Positions 46,212 to 55,512 of a stretch of 64,000 nt of DNA are shown here, in pieces. The notes beneath the pieces are model-generated. The model did no database searches and had not been told where the DNA came from. It saw only the letters and a program-made list of their open reading frames with translations. The DNA lies in the NCBI RefSeq assembly GCF_001646945.1, contig NZ_LUTV01000005.1:641998-705997 (forward strand). The letters are read 5' to 3'. Both the position numbers and the translations under genes were made by a program. The stretch's first letter is position 1; the number at the start of each line of letters is the position of its first letter. The stretch is from Endozoicomonas ascidiicola. Its GTDB lineage: Bacteria > Pseudomonadota > Gammaproteobacteria > Pseudomonadales > Endozoicomonadaceae.

Positions 46212-46750
46212 ATATGACCGATCAGGTGATGGAAGAGCTGCGCACCAATCTCGAAGCCTATGTGCATCAAACCGATCCGGAGCAACTGGTGACCAGAGAA
46301 TGGCGCGACCGGGATCATTATAAAAAAGAACAGCGAAACATCGGTATTCATGCCCTGCTCTACCGGGGTGAAATGTCATCGGACAATCCCTACGCCAGCA
46401 CCATCAAAGTGCTGATTTATGGCTTAACCCGTGTTCACCAGAAAAACGGCGATGGCCTGCAGCTGGAACAACAGGAACTGGCCATGATTCAACAGCTCAA
46501 GGGTTTTACCCAGAGTGATGCCGGCGCCCTGGTGCGGATTAACAACATTGTCACCAGCCTGCAGGTGGAATGCCCTGAAGGTTGGTACATGGCGGAATGC
46601 GAATACGGCCCTTTAGATCTCAGCATCAATGAAAACCGCTGGGACGATGGACGAGAGTTTACCGGCAATATGTACGCCAGCCGGGAACCGGAAATCGGCG
46701 CAGCCCATAAAGACGACTACACCCATCTGCTGGAGAACGACCATGATTGA
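46208..46750 (+). CDS. Phage tail completion-like hypothetical protein
   Basis: 180 residues. No clear family motif; contains TREWRDRDHYKKEQ and ECPEGWYMAECEYG. Gene order just upstream of baseplate gene V suggests a neck or tail terminator-type role. Overlaps gp10-like and gpV-like genes by four and eight bases, consistent with tight translational coupling. Confidence 0.5.
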   Translation: MNMTDQVMEELRTNLEAYVHQTDPEQLVTREWRDRDHYKKEQRNIGIHALLYRGEMSSDNPYASTIKVLIYGLTRVHQKNGDGLQLEQQELAMIQQLKGFTQSDAGALVRINNIVTSLQVECPEGWYMAECEYGPLDLSINENRWDDGREFTGNMYASREPEIGAAHKDDYTHLLENDHD

Positions 46751-47291
46751 TCTGGCAGACATTAATCAGCGTCTGGAAAAGCTGCTGGAAACCGGCACCA
46801 TCGATGAGGTGAAGTTAAACCCTCTGCGCTATCGGGTGAAGTTTTCCAGCTCAAGGCAAAGCTATTGGCTTCGCCATGGTTTTCAGCGTATGGCCAGTTC
46901 TGCCAGTTGGGACCCTTACGTAAAAGGTGAGCAAGTATTGTGTGCCCGCCCCGGTGGCGGTCGTCAGGGTGTGGTGATCTGCGCGGTGGATTCCGATCAG
47001 CACGGCCAGCACAGCAACTCCCCTGATGTATTCCGTCGTGATATGCCAGATGGTGCAATGTTTGAGTACAACAGCAAAAGTCATCAGCTCAATATCACGT
47101 TGCCAGCTGCCGCAACCACCAACTTTATCAGCCAGGGCGGCATCAACATGAAAGGCCCGCTGGCTGTAGATGGCCCGATCACCTCCACCAAAGACATCAC
47201 CGACAAAAAATCCTCTATGGATGATATGCGGGACACCTATAACACCCACGCCACAGGCAATCATGTTCCCCCAGCTCCGGAGATGACTTGA
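46743..47291 (+). CDS. Baseplate assembly protein V (tail spike hub)
   Basis: 182 residues from ATG 46743 (GGAG eight bases upstream); the frame starts earlier inside the previous gene. An OB-like N-terminal part (PYVKGEQVLCARPGGGRQGVVICA) and a C-terminal beta-repeat (GGINMKGPLAVDGPITSTKDI) match P2 gpV, the membrane-piercing spike. The first gene of the V-W-J-I baseplate set. Confidence 0.85.
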   Translation: MIDLADINQRLEKLLETGTIDEVKLNPLRYRVKFSSSRQSYWLRHGFQRMASSASWDPYVKGEQVLCARPGGGRQGVVICAVDSDQHGQHSNSPDVFRRDMPDGAMFEYNSKSHQLNITLPAAATTNFISQGGINMKGPLAVDGPITSTKDITDKKSSMDDMRDTYNTHATGNHVPPAPEMT

Positions 47292-47645
47292 ATGGCCATC
47301 GGTACCCATGAAATCACCGGTAAAAAAATCACCGGCTTGCAGGAACTGAAGCAACGCATTCAGCGCCTGTTCCGTACCCGCAAAGGTACTCTGGTGATCA
47401 AGCGTACCTACGGTTCGGATATGCCAAAACAGGTGGATAGAAAAATCGTGCCCGGCTACCGGTTAGATGTGTACGCAGAAGCGGCGGAAACACTGGCCAA
47501 CCCGGTCAACGAGATTAACGACGAATTCAAACTGCACCAGACGCATATGGCCATTGATAACGAAACCGGCGATGTATCGCTGATATTGAAAGGTGAATAC
47601 CTGGTGGATGGTCGGGTCGTGACTCTGGAGGGCATCGGTTTATGA
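47292..47645 (+). CDS. Baseplate protein W (gp25-like)
   Basis: 117 residues. P2 gpW/T4 gp25 family wedge protein: a conserved LFRTRKGTLVIKRTYGSD stretch lies near residues 29-46, with NEINDEF further on. Its start directly abuts the gpV stop and its end overlaps gpJ by four bases. Confidence 0.85.
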   Translation: MAIGTHEITGKKITGLQELKQRIQRLFRTRKGTLVIKRTYGSDMPKQVDRKIVPGYRLDVYAEAAETLANPVNEINDEFKLHQTHMAIDNETGDVSLILKGEYLVDGRVVTLEGIGL

Positions 47646-48529
47646 GCAATCCCCTTTCCCAGCTGCCGCCACCGCGCTTTGTCGAAGAGTTGTCGGTAGA
47701 CACTATTTTTCAGCAGCGCCTAGCAGTATTGCGAACCACTGATCCGAAGCTGGCGGATAACCTGAGAGTGGGTGATCCAACCTATAACAGCATCCTCCAG
47801 GGATCACTGCGGGAACTGCACCTGCGGCAGTATGTGAATGAATCCGGCAAGGGAGTAATGCCGGCTTATGCAAAAGGTAATGACCTTGATCAATTGGGCG
47901 CCCGCTGGAAAGTTGAACGACAGGTGATTGACCCCGGTGATCCGGACGCCACACCACCCATTGACCCGATTAAAGAAGACGATGAACGTTTTCTGGAAAG
48001 AATCCTGCTGGCTATGGAAGGGCAAACCAATGCTGGTACAGAATCCGCTTATCATTTCCATGCGTTATCGTCTGACCCAATGGTGTTGGACTCTGCCGAG
48101 AAAAGCCCTACTGAAGGCCAAGTGCTAATCAGTATTCTTTCCCGGGAAGGGGATGGCACCGGCAGTGAAGAACTTTTGTCACGGGTTCGGGCGCATATGA
48201 TGCAACCCCATATCCGACAGATGACTGATGAAGTCGTGATTCAAAGTGCCACCGTTCACACCTATCGACTGGAAGCACGATTGATTGCCGCTGCCGGCCC
48301 TACAGCATCGCTGGCATTAGAAGCCGCCAGAGCCAAAGCTCAGGAATACGTATCACTGGTGCATCGGATGAAGGTAAAAGCCTCCATCTCCGGTATTTAT
48401 GCGGCACTTCAGCAGCCCGGCATTATTGATGTGAATCTTGTTTCACCCGTTGCCAGTATTGATCCGGGCGATACCGGTTCAACCTTCTGTTCTGCTATTG
48501 AATTAACGCTGGAGGTGGCCAATGGTTGA
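47642..48529 (+). CDS. Baseplate protein J
   Basis: 295 residues, usual for P2 gpJ. The helical N-terminus contains DLDQLGARWKVER near 82 and a baseplate-J core runs to the C-terminus (GDGTGSEELLSRVRAHM, PVASIDPGD). It is the wedge protein on which the tail sheath polymerises. Overlaps gpI by eight bases. Confidence 0.88.
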   Translation: MSNPLSQLPPPRFVEELSVDTIFQQRLAVLRTTDPKLADNLRVGDPTYNSILQGSLRELHLRQYVNESGKGVMPAYAKGNDLDQLGARWKVERQVIDPGDPDATPPIDPIKEDDERFLERILLAMEGQTNAGTESAYHFHALSSDPMVLDSAEKSPTEGQVLISILSREGDGTGSEELLSRVRAHMMQPHIRQMTDEVVIQSATVHTYRLEARLIAAAGPTASLALEAARAKAQEYVSLVHRMKVKASISGIYAALQQPGIIDVNLVSPVASIDPGDTGSTFCSAIELTLEVANG

Positions 48530-49559
48530 TCTGTTACCCGCTTCCGCTACCCGGCAGGAACGCGCCGTTGCTCAGCTGGATGAACGGTTGAACAACATTC
48601 CGGTGCTGTATCGTGAATTCTGGGACCCGTTTAAATGTCCGTTGGATTTGCTGCCCTATCTCGCCTATCAAAGCTCAGTGGATGAGTGGAACAACAACTG
48701 GCCAGAACATATCAAACGACAGGTCATTGATGATGCGCTCTATCAACACCGTATTAAGGGCAGCCGCCTGGCGGTGGAAAATGCCATTGCCCGGTTTGGT
48801 ACCGTTGGGCATATCACCGAATGGTGGGAAACCACGCCAAAAGGTAAACCCCATACTTTTAAGGTGGATGTATCGGCTCAGGATAATGAGCGGATGTTGC
48901 CGGTGTTGGATATCAGTGGACAGGTTTTTATTTATGGGGCAGATCCTATCCCTGTCAGAACAAGCCGAATTTACAAGCTCAAAATAAAGACTCGAAAAGT
49001 TGAAGGAAGTGGTCAGTTCTATGCAGGAATTACTGTTCTGGACTCTGAATACAAAGGGATAAACATTGGTGGTTATCCTCGTGTTCATTGTGCAGCTAAA
49101 GGTGTAGCGATCAAACCTGAAGATGGTTGGGTAACCTTTGAGGGTGAGGTTGCAGGAATCGGCACCAGTGATGATTCATTTAAAGAGGGAACGGTTTATG
49201 TTCGCCCTCACTTTATTGTGAATTATTCAGGTTCAGGGCTGGCGCAAGTAGCAGAGGTTGAATTGTGGGATTTATTCGACAATAAGCAACTGATAACAAA
49301 TTCCCGGTTTGAAAATGGCAAGCAAGGCTGGAGTCGTGATTATGGTGGCGAAACCGTCCCCGACAACGCCCCCGGCACCATCACCAGTGCTGCTTTTCGC
49401 CCCGATGGGGATTTGCAGTCCGATATGATCAACGCAATCAACAAGGCCAAACCATTACGCAGTCATTTTGATTTCACCGTGGGTACCGTGCAATCGGCAC
49501 CGGTGGAATTGCAATCACGGCTGACCATTCATGTATTACACAGGGGGAACTGGGAATAA
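48522..49559 (+). CDS. Tail protein I with an inserted carbohydrate-binding-like domain
   Basis: 345 residues, about twice the usual P2 gpI length (about 175). Residues 1-130 are typical gpI (LLPASATRQERAVAQLDERL, PLDLLPYLAYQSSVDEW). Residues about 135-290 form a beta-rich module with IYKLKIKTRKVEG, GWVTFEGEV and a closing NSRFENGKQGW, like the CBM-type beta-sandwich modules of fibres. The last about 45 residues return to gpI-like helix. DNA at about 48910-49320 is visibly AT-richer. An adsorption role for the insert is inference. Confidence 0.8.
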   Translation: MVDLLPASATRQERAVAQLDERLNNIPVLYREFWDPFKCPLDLLPYLAYQSSVDEWNNNWPEHIKRQVIDDALYQHRIKGSRLAVENAIARFGTVGHITEWWETTPKGKPHTFKVDVSAQDNERMLPVLDISGQVFIYGADPIPVRTSRIYKLKIKTRKVEGSGQFYAGITVLDSEYKGINIGGYPRVHCAAKGVAIKPEDGWVTFEGEVAGIGTSDDSFKEGTVYVRPHFIVNYSGSGLAQVAEVELWDLFDNKQLITNSRFENGKQGWSRDYGGETVPDNAPGTITSAAFRPDGDLQSDMINAINKAKPLRSHFDFTVGTVQSAPVELQSRLTIHVLHRGNWE

Positions 49560-50461
49560 TGGCTTTCACTATTCACCAGAGCGGCATCGATGCCGCCATC
49601 AACGCCCAGGCTTCCGGTTTTTCCGGCGAGACGTTGAGTAAAGTCAAACTGTACAACGGCAGCAGCCTGGTTAAAGAACTGACGTTGCAAGGTGTGTCCG
49701 TGATCGAACCCTCACGGATTTACACCGTCGCTACCGATGCCACCGTGAACGAAAGTTACGATGTGACCAAGATGGAGTTTTACGTCAGCTCCGGTGCGTT
49801 GTTTGCCACCGCACAAAGTGATGATGGCTCGGTACTTCAGAGTAAAGGACCTGATTCGGTATTTTCTCTGGCAGAGCAGCTGAATCTGAGTGCGGCGCCG
49901 GGGAGCATAATGCCTTCGGGGGATATTACGCTGACTAATCCGCCGGCCACTGAGAAGTTTTTGGGGATTGGGCAGATTGCTACGGATGCGAAGGTAGATG
50001 AAGGGGAAGATGATTTTGATTGGGTTACTTCAAAGAAGCTCCAGCGCCGCCTATCATTATTCGCAAAAGATGCCACAGAATTATTGAAAGGTTTTTTACG
50101 AATCGGCACACAGGATGAGGTGAATGCAGGTGAGATAAACGACGTGGCCGTGACCCCTAAAACATTAGCTGGCTGGCTTCTTTCAAAAGTATGCGTTTGG
50201 GCTAATCATTCTAATTCACCTCAAATCAGCAGTATTACCATTGCCGGTATATTTAGGATTTATTTCGGTAAAGGTGCAAATAATGGTAATAATAATGTGC
50301 TCTTTCCTGCTGCCTTTAGTTCGATACATTACGTCAATGCTATTGACGATCAATCCGGGAGCCATATATCCATAACAACTATTACGGCAAGTACTTCTGC
50401 AATGAAAGTTCACGGAGGTGTTGTTGGTAGTTTCTGGTGGGTTGCCATGGGGAGGGTCTGA
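49559..50461 (+). CDS. Phage tail-collar fibre protein
   Basis: 300 residues. The N-terminal 130 residues match the P2-type tail-collar fibre domain (INAQASGFSGETLSKVKLYNG-like start, about residues 10-34). A middle segment has the fibre-type QDEVNAGEINDVAVTPKTLAG motif. The C-terminal 85 residues are AT-richer and beta-like, probably the receptor-binding tip. Short compared with full H proteins, so a minimal fibre. Confidence 0.8.
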   Translation: MAFTIHQSGIDAAINAQASGFSGETLSKVKLYNGSSLVKELTLQGVSVIEPSRIYTVATDATVNESYDVTKMEFYVSSGALFATAQSDDGSVLQSKGPDSVFSLAEQLNLSAAPGSIMPSGDITLTNPPATEKFLGIGQIATDAKVDEGEDDFDWVTSKKLQRRLSLFAKDATELLKGFLRIGTQDEVNAGEINDVAVTPKTLAGWLLSKVCVWANHSNSPQISSITIAGIFRIYFGKGANNGNNNVLFPAAFSSIHYVNAIDDQSGSHISITTITASTSAMKVHGGVVGSFWWVAMGRV

Positions 50462-50463
50462 CT

Positions 50464-50898
50464 GTGAAACAGTATTTCTATACGATTGATAACAATGGTT
50501 TAATTACTGGGTTTTACATCACTAATAAACCACCTGGAAATGCCATAAAAACAAACAAAAAGGAGCATGAAAAAGCATTACTGCTTGGTAACCAGAGCAC
50601 AGAATTATACGGAGATGTTTCTGGCTCTATTACTGGCAGACCATTACCAGATCAGCCTATAAACCTAGATAAAACCATCGAACGCCAATGGCGCAACCAG
50701 GAACTGGCCTTAGCCGACCGCTGCTTCACCCCAAAATTCGGCCACACTACCTGGACGACAGAACAACGCCAAACAGCCCAGGATAAAATAGGCGACTACA
50801 TCGACCTGTTAAAAACCGGCCCTAACGAGCATTCGGATTTCCCTGATCAGTCATGGCGCCCGATCTGGCCGGAAGGTGTACCACGCCCCGTAGGCTAG
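50464..50898 (+). CDS. Tail fibre assembly protein
   Basis: About 144 residues from GTG 50464, two bases after the fibre stop; the earlier ATG lies in the fibre gene. The C-terminal half contains IERQWRNQELALADR and DYIDLLKTGPNEHSDFPDQSW, the usual ending of Tfa/gpG chaperones. It acts on the upstream fibre. It ends a tail sub-operon; the tail-sheath gene starts after a 124-base gap. Confidence 0.75.
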   Translation: MKQYFYTIDNNGLITGFYITNKPPGNAIKTNKKEHEKALLLGNQSTELYGDVSGSITGRPLPDQPINLDKTIERQWRNQELALADRCFTPKFGHTTWTTEQRQTAQDKIGDYIDLLKTGPNEHSDFPDQSWRPIWPEGVPRPVG

Positions 50899-50928
50899 TG
50901 CATTGATTAGCAGTAACCACAAGCAGTA

Positions 50929-50958
50929 AACTAACAGCAGTCCAACTAACAGCAGTCC
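50929..50958. repeat. Two-copy 15-bp tandem repeat
   Basis: AACTAACAGCAGTCC occurs twice head to tail (50929-50943, 50944-50958) in the gap between the fibre-assembly and tail-sheath genes. Nearby AGCAGTAA copies make the stretch low complexity. Could be replication slippage or a regulator site; not a CRISPR. Confidence 0.7.
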
Positions 50959-51022
50959 CAAACAACCCGCAGAAGCCATCGAAGGTATTGCGATTCACTC
51001 TCTCAGGAGAAGGAGAATCACA

Positions 51023-52183
51023 ATGCCTCAGTTTCGACACGGCATTTATGGCGCAACCAGCGCAGCTGGTCCCCGCCCCGTCACTATCGCACCTACCAGT
51101 ACCATTGTTATTTGGGGAACCGCTCCCGATGCGGATGAAGCGGTATTTCCCCTCAATACACCGGTACTGATTCCGGGCTCACCCCTGAAAGCCGCCAAGC
51201 TGGATACCAAAGGCCAGCGCACCGGCACGCTGTTATCAGCGGTGGAAATCATTCTGGCCATTACCGGCGCTATTGTTGTTGTCATCCGTACCGAAGAAGG
51301 TGACGACGATGCAGCAGCCATCACCAACATTCTGGGCGGGACCGATGCCACCGGAAAGCGCACCGGCATCGATGCAGTCTTCAATGTTCAGGCCATGCAC
51401 GGGCTCAAGCCCCGTATTTTGATTGCTCCCGGTTTTTCCAGTGATCAGGCGGTTGCCACTAAATTGCAGACAGTGGCCAATCGTCTCCGTGGGTTCTGTT
51501 ACGCAGACGCTCCCGGCAGCACCGAAACCGGCGCCAATGTCTATCGTCAGAACTTCGGTTCCCGTCGTCTCGAAGTGTGTTGGCCAAGAGTCATCAACAC
51601 CAAGGCCGAAAAAGTACCGATGTCTGCCGTGGCTGCGGGGCTCCGTGCAAAAGTAGACAACACACCCTGGGAAGAGTATTCCGCCAGCATTTCCAACTGG
51701 AAAGTTTTGCCTATTATCGGCACTGAATATCCGGTGGATTTTGTAGACGGTGATAACAGCTGCCTGGCTTACATTCTCAACAGCAACCAGATCAGCACCA
51801 TTATCAACGACGGTGGTCTTCGGTACTGGGGCAATCACAACTGTTCTGATGATCCGAAGTGGCAGTTCTCAACCCATGTGCGCATTAACGACATCATTCT
51901 CGATGCCTCCACCGCTGCACTGAAATGGGCAAGGGATCGCAAGATGAACAAGACCTTTGTGGATGATGTGCTGGAAACCCAGAACAACTTTCTGGCAGGG
52001 GAAACCCGCGCCAAGAACCTGTTGGGTGGTATTGCCTACGCAGATCCGGAGCTGAATGCCCCTGATGTGATTCTCGCTGGTGAATTTTATATGGATTACA
52101 ACTTCACCCCTCCGGGTGTGGCGCAAGCCATCATGATCACCAGTCATTTCGTCAATGACTACGCCACCACCATCTTTGAGTAG
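51023..52183 (+). CDS. Contractile tail sheath protein (P2 FI-like)
   Basis: 386 residues, same length class as P2 FI. N-terminus HGIYGATSAAGPRPV and a C-terminal FYMDYNFTPPGVAQAIMIT segment match tail sheath families. Polymerises around the tail tube and contracts on infection. Preceded by GGAGAAGGAG, a strong ribosome binding site. Defines the phage as myovirus-type. Confidence 0.92.
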   Translation: MPQFRHGIYGATSAAGPRPVTIAPTSTIVIWGTAPDADEAVFPLNTPVLIPGSPLKAAKLDTKGQRTGTLLSAVEIILAITGAIVVVIRTEEGDDDAAAITNILGGTDATGKRTGIDAVFNVQAMHGLKPRILIAPGFSSDQAVATKLQTVANRLRGFCYADAPGSTETGANVYRQNFGSRRLEVCWPRVINTKAEKVPMSAVAAGLRAKVDNTPWEEYSASISNWKVLPIIGTEYPVDFVDGDNSCLAYILNSNQISTIINDGGLRYWGNHNCSDDPKWQFSTHVRINDIILDASTAALKWARDRKMNKTFVDDVLETQNNFLAGETRAKNLLGGIAYADPELNAPDVILAGEFYMDYNFTPPGVAQAIMITSHFVNDYATTIFE

Positions 52184-52229
52184 CCCCGGCTACTCAACGG
52201 CACCATAAACCAGAAAGGGAGAACACATT

Positions 52230-52736
52230 ATGGCAACCCCAAAAGTACTGGCGGATTACAACTGGTTTGCTGATGGCATCGGCAAAGTCGGTTTGGTCCC
52301 CAAAATCAAACTGCCCGACTTCACCAAGGTGATGGAAGAATATATGGCGGGCGGTATGGCAGCGCCTATTGAGATTTTCATGGGCTGTATTGAAGCGCAA
52401 ACCATGACAGTCACTCTGGCAGAGCCTGACCCACAGGTATTGAAGCTGTTCAAATTCACCAACGGTGAAGAAAAGATGTACACCTTCCGCTCGGCACTGA
52501 CCGGTCGTGGTGAGGCCGAAGGCTTTGTGGTGAAGTGTCAGGCGCAGTTGAAAAACTTCTCTATGGATGACATTGAGCGCAAAAAACTCTCCAACTGCGA
52601 TATTGAGATGACGCTGGTTACCTACAAACTGGAGCGCAAAGGCGAAGTTATCTTCGATGTGGATGCCGATGGTGGGCAACTGATCGTTGATGGTAAGGAT
52701 CTGCGGGCTGACATTAATAACCTGATTGGTAACTGA
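52230..52736 (+). CDS. Tail tube protein (P2 FII-like)
   Basis: 168 residues, the usual tube-protein length. Begins APKVLADYNWFADGIG-like sequence (TPKVLADYNWFADG) and contains a beta-rich core with EAEGFVVKCQAQLKNF. Forms the inner tube surrounded by the sheath; a GGGAG site precedes its ATG. Follows the sheath gene as in P2. Confidence 0.9.
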   Translation: MATPKVLADYNWFADGIGKVGLVPKIKLPDFTKVMEEYMAGGMAAPIEIFMGCIEAQTMTVTLAEPDPQVLKLFKFTNGEEKMYTFRSALTGRGEAEGFVVKCQAQLKNFSMDDIERKKLSNCDIEMTLVTYKLERKGEVIFDVDADGGQLIVDGKDLRADINNLIGN

Positions 52737-52737
52737 T

Positions 52738-53082
52738 ATGAGTGATAGCGAACAGTCTGTGGGTTATCAGCCAATTCCCATCCAGTTTCAAGTACCAAAA
52801 GAACTGGGTGGTGAATTGAAAAAATCCGTCATTATGCGGCCGCCCACTACGGAAGATGTGGAGTTGGCTCAACTCATGGCGCAGAGCCCTGTTCATAAGG
52901 ACATTCTGCTCTACGCCAATCTCACAGAAACATCCGAAGAGTTTGTGCGTTCTCTGGCGTTTTACGACTTCAGGCAACTGGAGAGTGCCTTCGATGCTTT
53001 TATGTGCCCGGTGTTCGATCATGTCGACAAGCGTGCATTGTTCTTGCCAAAGCCCTTGGAGGCCACAGCCTCAAAGAGCTGA
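52738..53082 (+). CDS. Tail assembly chaperone gpE (0-frame product)
   Basis: 114 residues from ATG 52738; the TTG further upstream is in frame but would overlap the tube gene. P2 gpE-like: KELGGELKKSVIMRPP N-terminus, then a helical part and LPKPLEATASKS* end. It overlaps a second frame that continues past the stop (see the frameshift entry). Located between tube and tape-measure genes as expected. Confidence 0.8.
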   Translation: MSDSEQSVGYQPIPIQFQVPKELGGELKKSVIMRPPTTEDVELAQLMAQSPVHKDILLYANLTETSEEFVRSLAFYDFRQLESAFDAFMCPVFDHVDKRALFLPKPLEATASKS

Positions 53083-53159
53083 AAGCGACACCGGTTCATG
53101 AAATCTTTGAAACCCTGCAGGAACTAAAGGAGCTGGCCCGGGATGTCCCAGAAGAATGA
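52738..53159 (+). other. Predicted -1 frameshift product gpE'
   Basis: After the 0-frame lysine at 53050-53052, the -1 frame reads ALGGHSLKELKATPVHEI and on to ELARDVPEE before a stop at 53157-53159, clearly coding-like. The tract GCCAAAG (53046-53052) would let the Lys tRNA slip from AAG to AAA. P2 makes E+E' by a -1 shift at the same locus. The slip site is a prediction; the conserved extension is seen directly. Confidence 0.65.
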
Positions 53160-54882
53160 CATCGGTATTCGCATTACTGGCGAGGTGGATAAACGCACCA
53201 TCCGGGCTTTTCGTACTACGGCGAAAGAATCGGAGAATGCCCGTAAGCGCATGATCGGCAATGCGGGTAGAGATACCCGGGCTATTGGTCAGGTGGCTCG
53301 CTCTCAGGGTCGCCTGAATCGTACGGTTAAAGACGTCACTCGCAGTATTGGGCGGGAAGACCAGGCATTCAAACGGGCTTCCCGATCCATTGGTGATTAC
53401 GATCGCAAAATCAAAGCCGCTACCAAAAGCCATAGTCGTTTAAAGAAAGCCGCCAAAGCCACAGGCAATGCCATCAATACCAAAGTGGCCACTATTGGTG
53501 GCGGCGCGGCTGTCGGGCTTTCGGCTAAACAATTGGTGGATGATGAAGCCTTTTGGACTCGACTGAAAACTGACTCCAGCGCCTCTGCTGAAAAAATTGA
53601 ATCCCTGAAAAACCGCACTTTTGATATGGCCGTGAAAATGCGGATAAACCCTACCATGCTGAAAGCCTCCATTGCAGAAATACAAAAGCTGACCGGTGAT
53701 CTGGATCTGGCTTCTGAAAACTTGGAAAACATGGCTATTGGTATTCAGGGTTCAGGCTCTACCGGTGTGGATATTGGTGGCCTGGTTGCCAATCTGAATA
53801 AAAAAATGGGGCTTCGAAGTGCAAAGGAGATGCTGGAAAATTTAGATATTGCCAAACAGCTTGGTGATAAAGGCGCGTTTACCCTGAAAGATTATTCCAG
53901 TATGGGTGGCCGTGTGCTTTCCGACCTTGGAGCCCGTGGCATCACCGGTACTCAGGGTAATGTTGAAGCTATGTCTTTACTGCAGTTTGGTATGACTGGT
54001 ACCAGTACTAAAGATACCGCAGTGAGTGCCTCAAAAGCGGTGACTCGTGATTTGCTTGCAAACCGGGACGAACTGGAAGGTTTCGGGGTGGATTTGTTCG
54101 ATCAAACAAAACCCGGGGAACAAATGCGTTTGCCGTCAGTCGTTCTTAAAGAGCTTTTTGATGCCACTGAAGGATTGCCTACCCAGCTGACTAAAGTCTT
54201 TGGTGATGAAGCATTCGAATTGATTAAGCCAATGATGATTGATTATCAAAACGGCTGGAAAGACTACGACAATTATCTTGGTACTCAGGGTGATGGAAAA
54301 GCGCTGACCAATGCGGCAATGGAGAACCGAAACACCGCATCATCGAACCTGACCTATATCTCAGCCCTCTGGAATTCCTTTCTTGATGATGCTGGTAGTT
54401 CACTGATCAGCTCCACTGCAAGCCTTTTTGAAGATACCGACAACGACACGGCTAAAAAGGTGGTGGGGTCAACGGGTCTTGGTGCGATGGGTATGGCCGG
54501 TGGTGCTTCTCTCGGGGCTGCTATCGGTTCCATTGTGCCTGTAGTTGGTACCGCTGTGGGCGCAGGTGTCGGCGCCCTTATTGGTGGTATGGGTGGTGCG
54601 CTTTCCGGTTATTTCCTGTCAGAAGATCAGGAGCGCCCGGCAGATCAGCAAGCCAGAGCCCTGTTGCAGGAATTCCAGAAACAGGAGCGAAGCATTCAAC
54701 AAAAGGCCGCGGCCAGTAGTTCCCCAGTTACCGTCAATATGGGTGATATGAATTTCATTCAGAAAGAAGGCGAGCGCGATGAAGAGTTTTTAGAGCGAGC
54801 CCGTCAAATGATGCGTGAAGAAATGGAACGTGCCGCTGACAAAATGCGCCGGGATCAACAGCGACAGCTAACGGATTATTAG
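53143..54882 (+). CDS. Tail tape measure protein
   Basis: 579 residues. Basic helical N-terminus (FRTTAKESENARKRM, SRLKKAAKATGNA) and a strongly hydrophobic stretch with Gly repeats (GLGAMGMAGGASLGAAIGS, AVGAGVGALIGGMGG) near 440-485, as in P2 gpT. Sets tail length, here shorter than P2's. Starts inside the E' end. The C-terminal coiled coil is charged. Confidence 0.88.
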   Translation: MSQKNDIGIRITGEVDKRTIRAFRTTAKESENARKRMIGNAGRDTRAIGQVARSQGRLNRTVKDVTRSIGREDQAFKRASRSIGDYDRKIKAATKSHSRLKKAAKATGNAINTKVATIGGGAAVGLSAKQLVDDEAFWTRLKTDSSASAEKIESLKNRTFDMAVKMRINPTMLKASIAEIQKLTGDLDLASENLENMAIGIQGSGSTGVDIGGLVANLNKKMGLRSAKEMLENLDIAKQLGDKGAFTLKDYSSMGGRVLSDLGARGITGTQGNVEAMSLLQFGMTGTSTKDTAVSASKAVTRDLLANRDELEGFGVDLFDQTKPGEQMRLPSVVLKELFDATEGLPTQLTKVFGDEAFELIKPMMIDYQNGWKDYDNYLGTQGDGKALTNAAMENRNTASSNLTYISALWNSFLDDAGSSLISSTASLFEDTDNDTAKKVVGSTGLGAMGMAGGASLGAAIGSIVPVVGTAVGAGVGALIGGMGGALSGYFLSEDQERPADQQARALLQEFQKQERSIQQKAAASSSPVTVNMGDMNFIQKEGERDEEFLERARQMMREEMERAADKMRRDQQRQLTDY

Positions 54883-54890
54883 GGGGCTCT

Positions 54891-55286
54891 ATGGTCGAAC
54901 CACAACTGGCACTGGGTGCATATCGTTTTGGCACCACTACCGCAGCACTGCAGGAGATGGACGAAACCTCCGAATGGCGCTGGGCAGATAAAGAGGTTAT
55001 TCAGGGCAAACCCCGATCTGATTATATTGGCCCCGGGCTGGATTCACTTGAATTACCCGGTGTGATTTATCCTCACTTTCGCGGTGGGTTGGGTCAGGTG
55101 GAAGCCATGAAAGCAGAAGCCGACAAGGGTTCACCATTGCGACTGGTGCTGGGTACCGGTCAGGATATGGGGCTCTGGACCATTCGCCGAATTACTCAGC
55201 GTAAAACCGTACTCCAACAACAAGGCGTGCCCCTAAAAATTGATTTCAGAATCTCCCTGAAACAATACGGAGGCGCCGTTCAATAA
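54891..55286 (+). CDS. Tail protein U
   Basis: 131 residues. P2 gpU-like: starts VEPQLALGAYRFGTTT-like and contains GVIYPHFRGGLGQVEAMKAEAD. It terminates tail-tube assembly. Begins eight bases after the tape-measure gene and overlaps gpX by one base. Confidence 0.85.
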   Translation: MVEPQLALGAYRFGTTTAALQEMDETSEWRWADKEVIQGKPRSDYIGPGLDSLELPGVIYPHFRGGLGQVEAMKAEADKGSPLRLVLGTGQDMGLWTIRRITQRKTVLQQQGVPLKIDFRISLKQYGGAVQ

Positions 55287-55492
55287 TGGCCAAATACACC
55301 ACCAGAGACGGGGATATGCTGGATGCCATCTGTTACCAGTATTACGGCCACCTGAACGGCACGTTGGAAAAGGTACTCAATGCCAACCCCTGCTTATGCG
55401 AAAAGCCGATACTACTGCCCGCCGGGCTGGTGATTGAATTGCCAGTGCTGGAAGCCACAGGCACCACCGAAAGCATTGATCTGTTTGAATAA
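55286..55492 (+). CDS. Tail protein X (LysM-like)
   Basis: 68 residues. P2 gpX family: RDGDMLDAICYQYYG at the N-terminus and the LysM-like VLNANPCLCEK and LLPAGLVIELP pattern. Attaches to the tail hub near gpD. Overlaps gpU by one base. Confidence 0.85.
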   Translation: MAKYTTRDGDMLDAICYQYYGHLNGTLEKVLNANPCLCEKPILLPAGLVIELPVLEATGTTESIDLFE

Positions 55493-55512
55493 TGTGAATA
55501 ACGGGAACACCC

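Noticed and set aside
50929-50958. Possible CRISPR-like repeat
   Set aside because: Only two abutting 15-base units with no spacers, and no cas genes.
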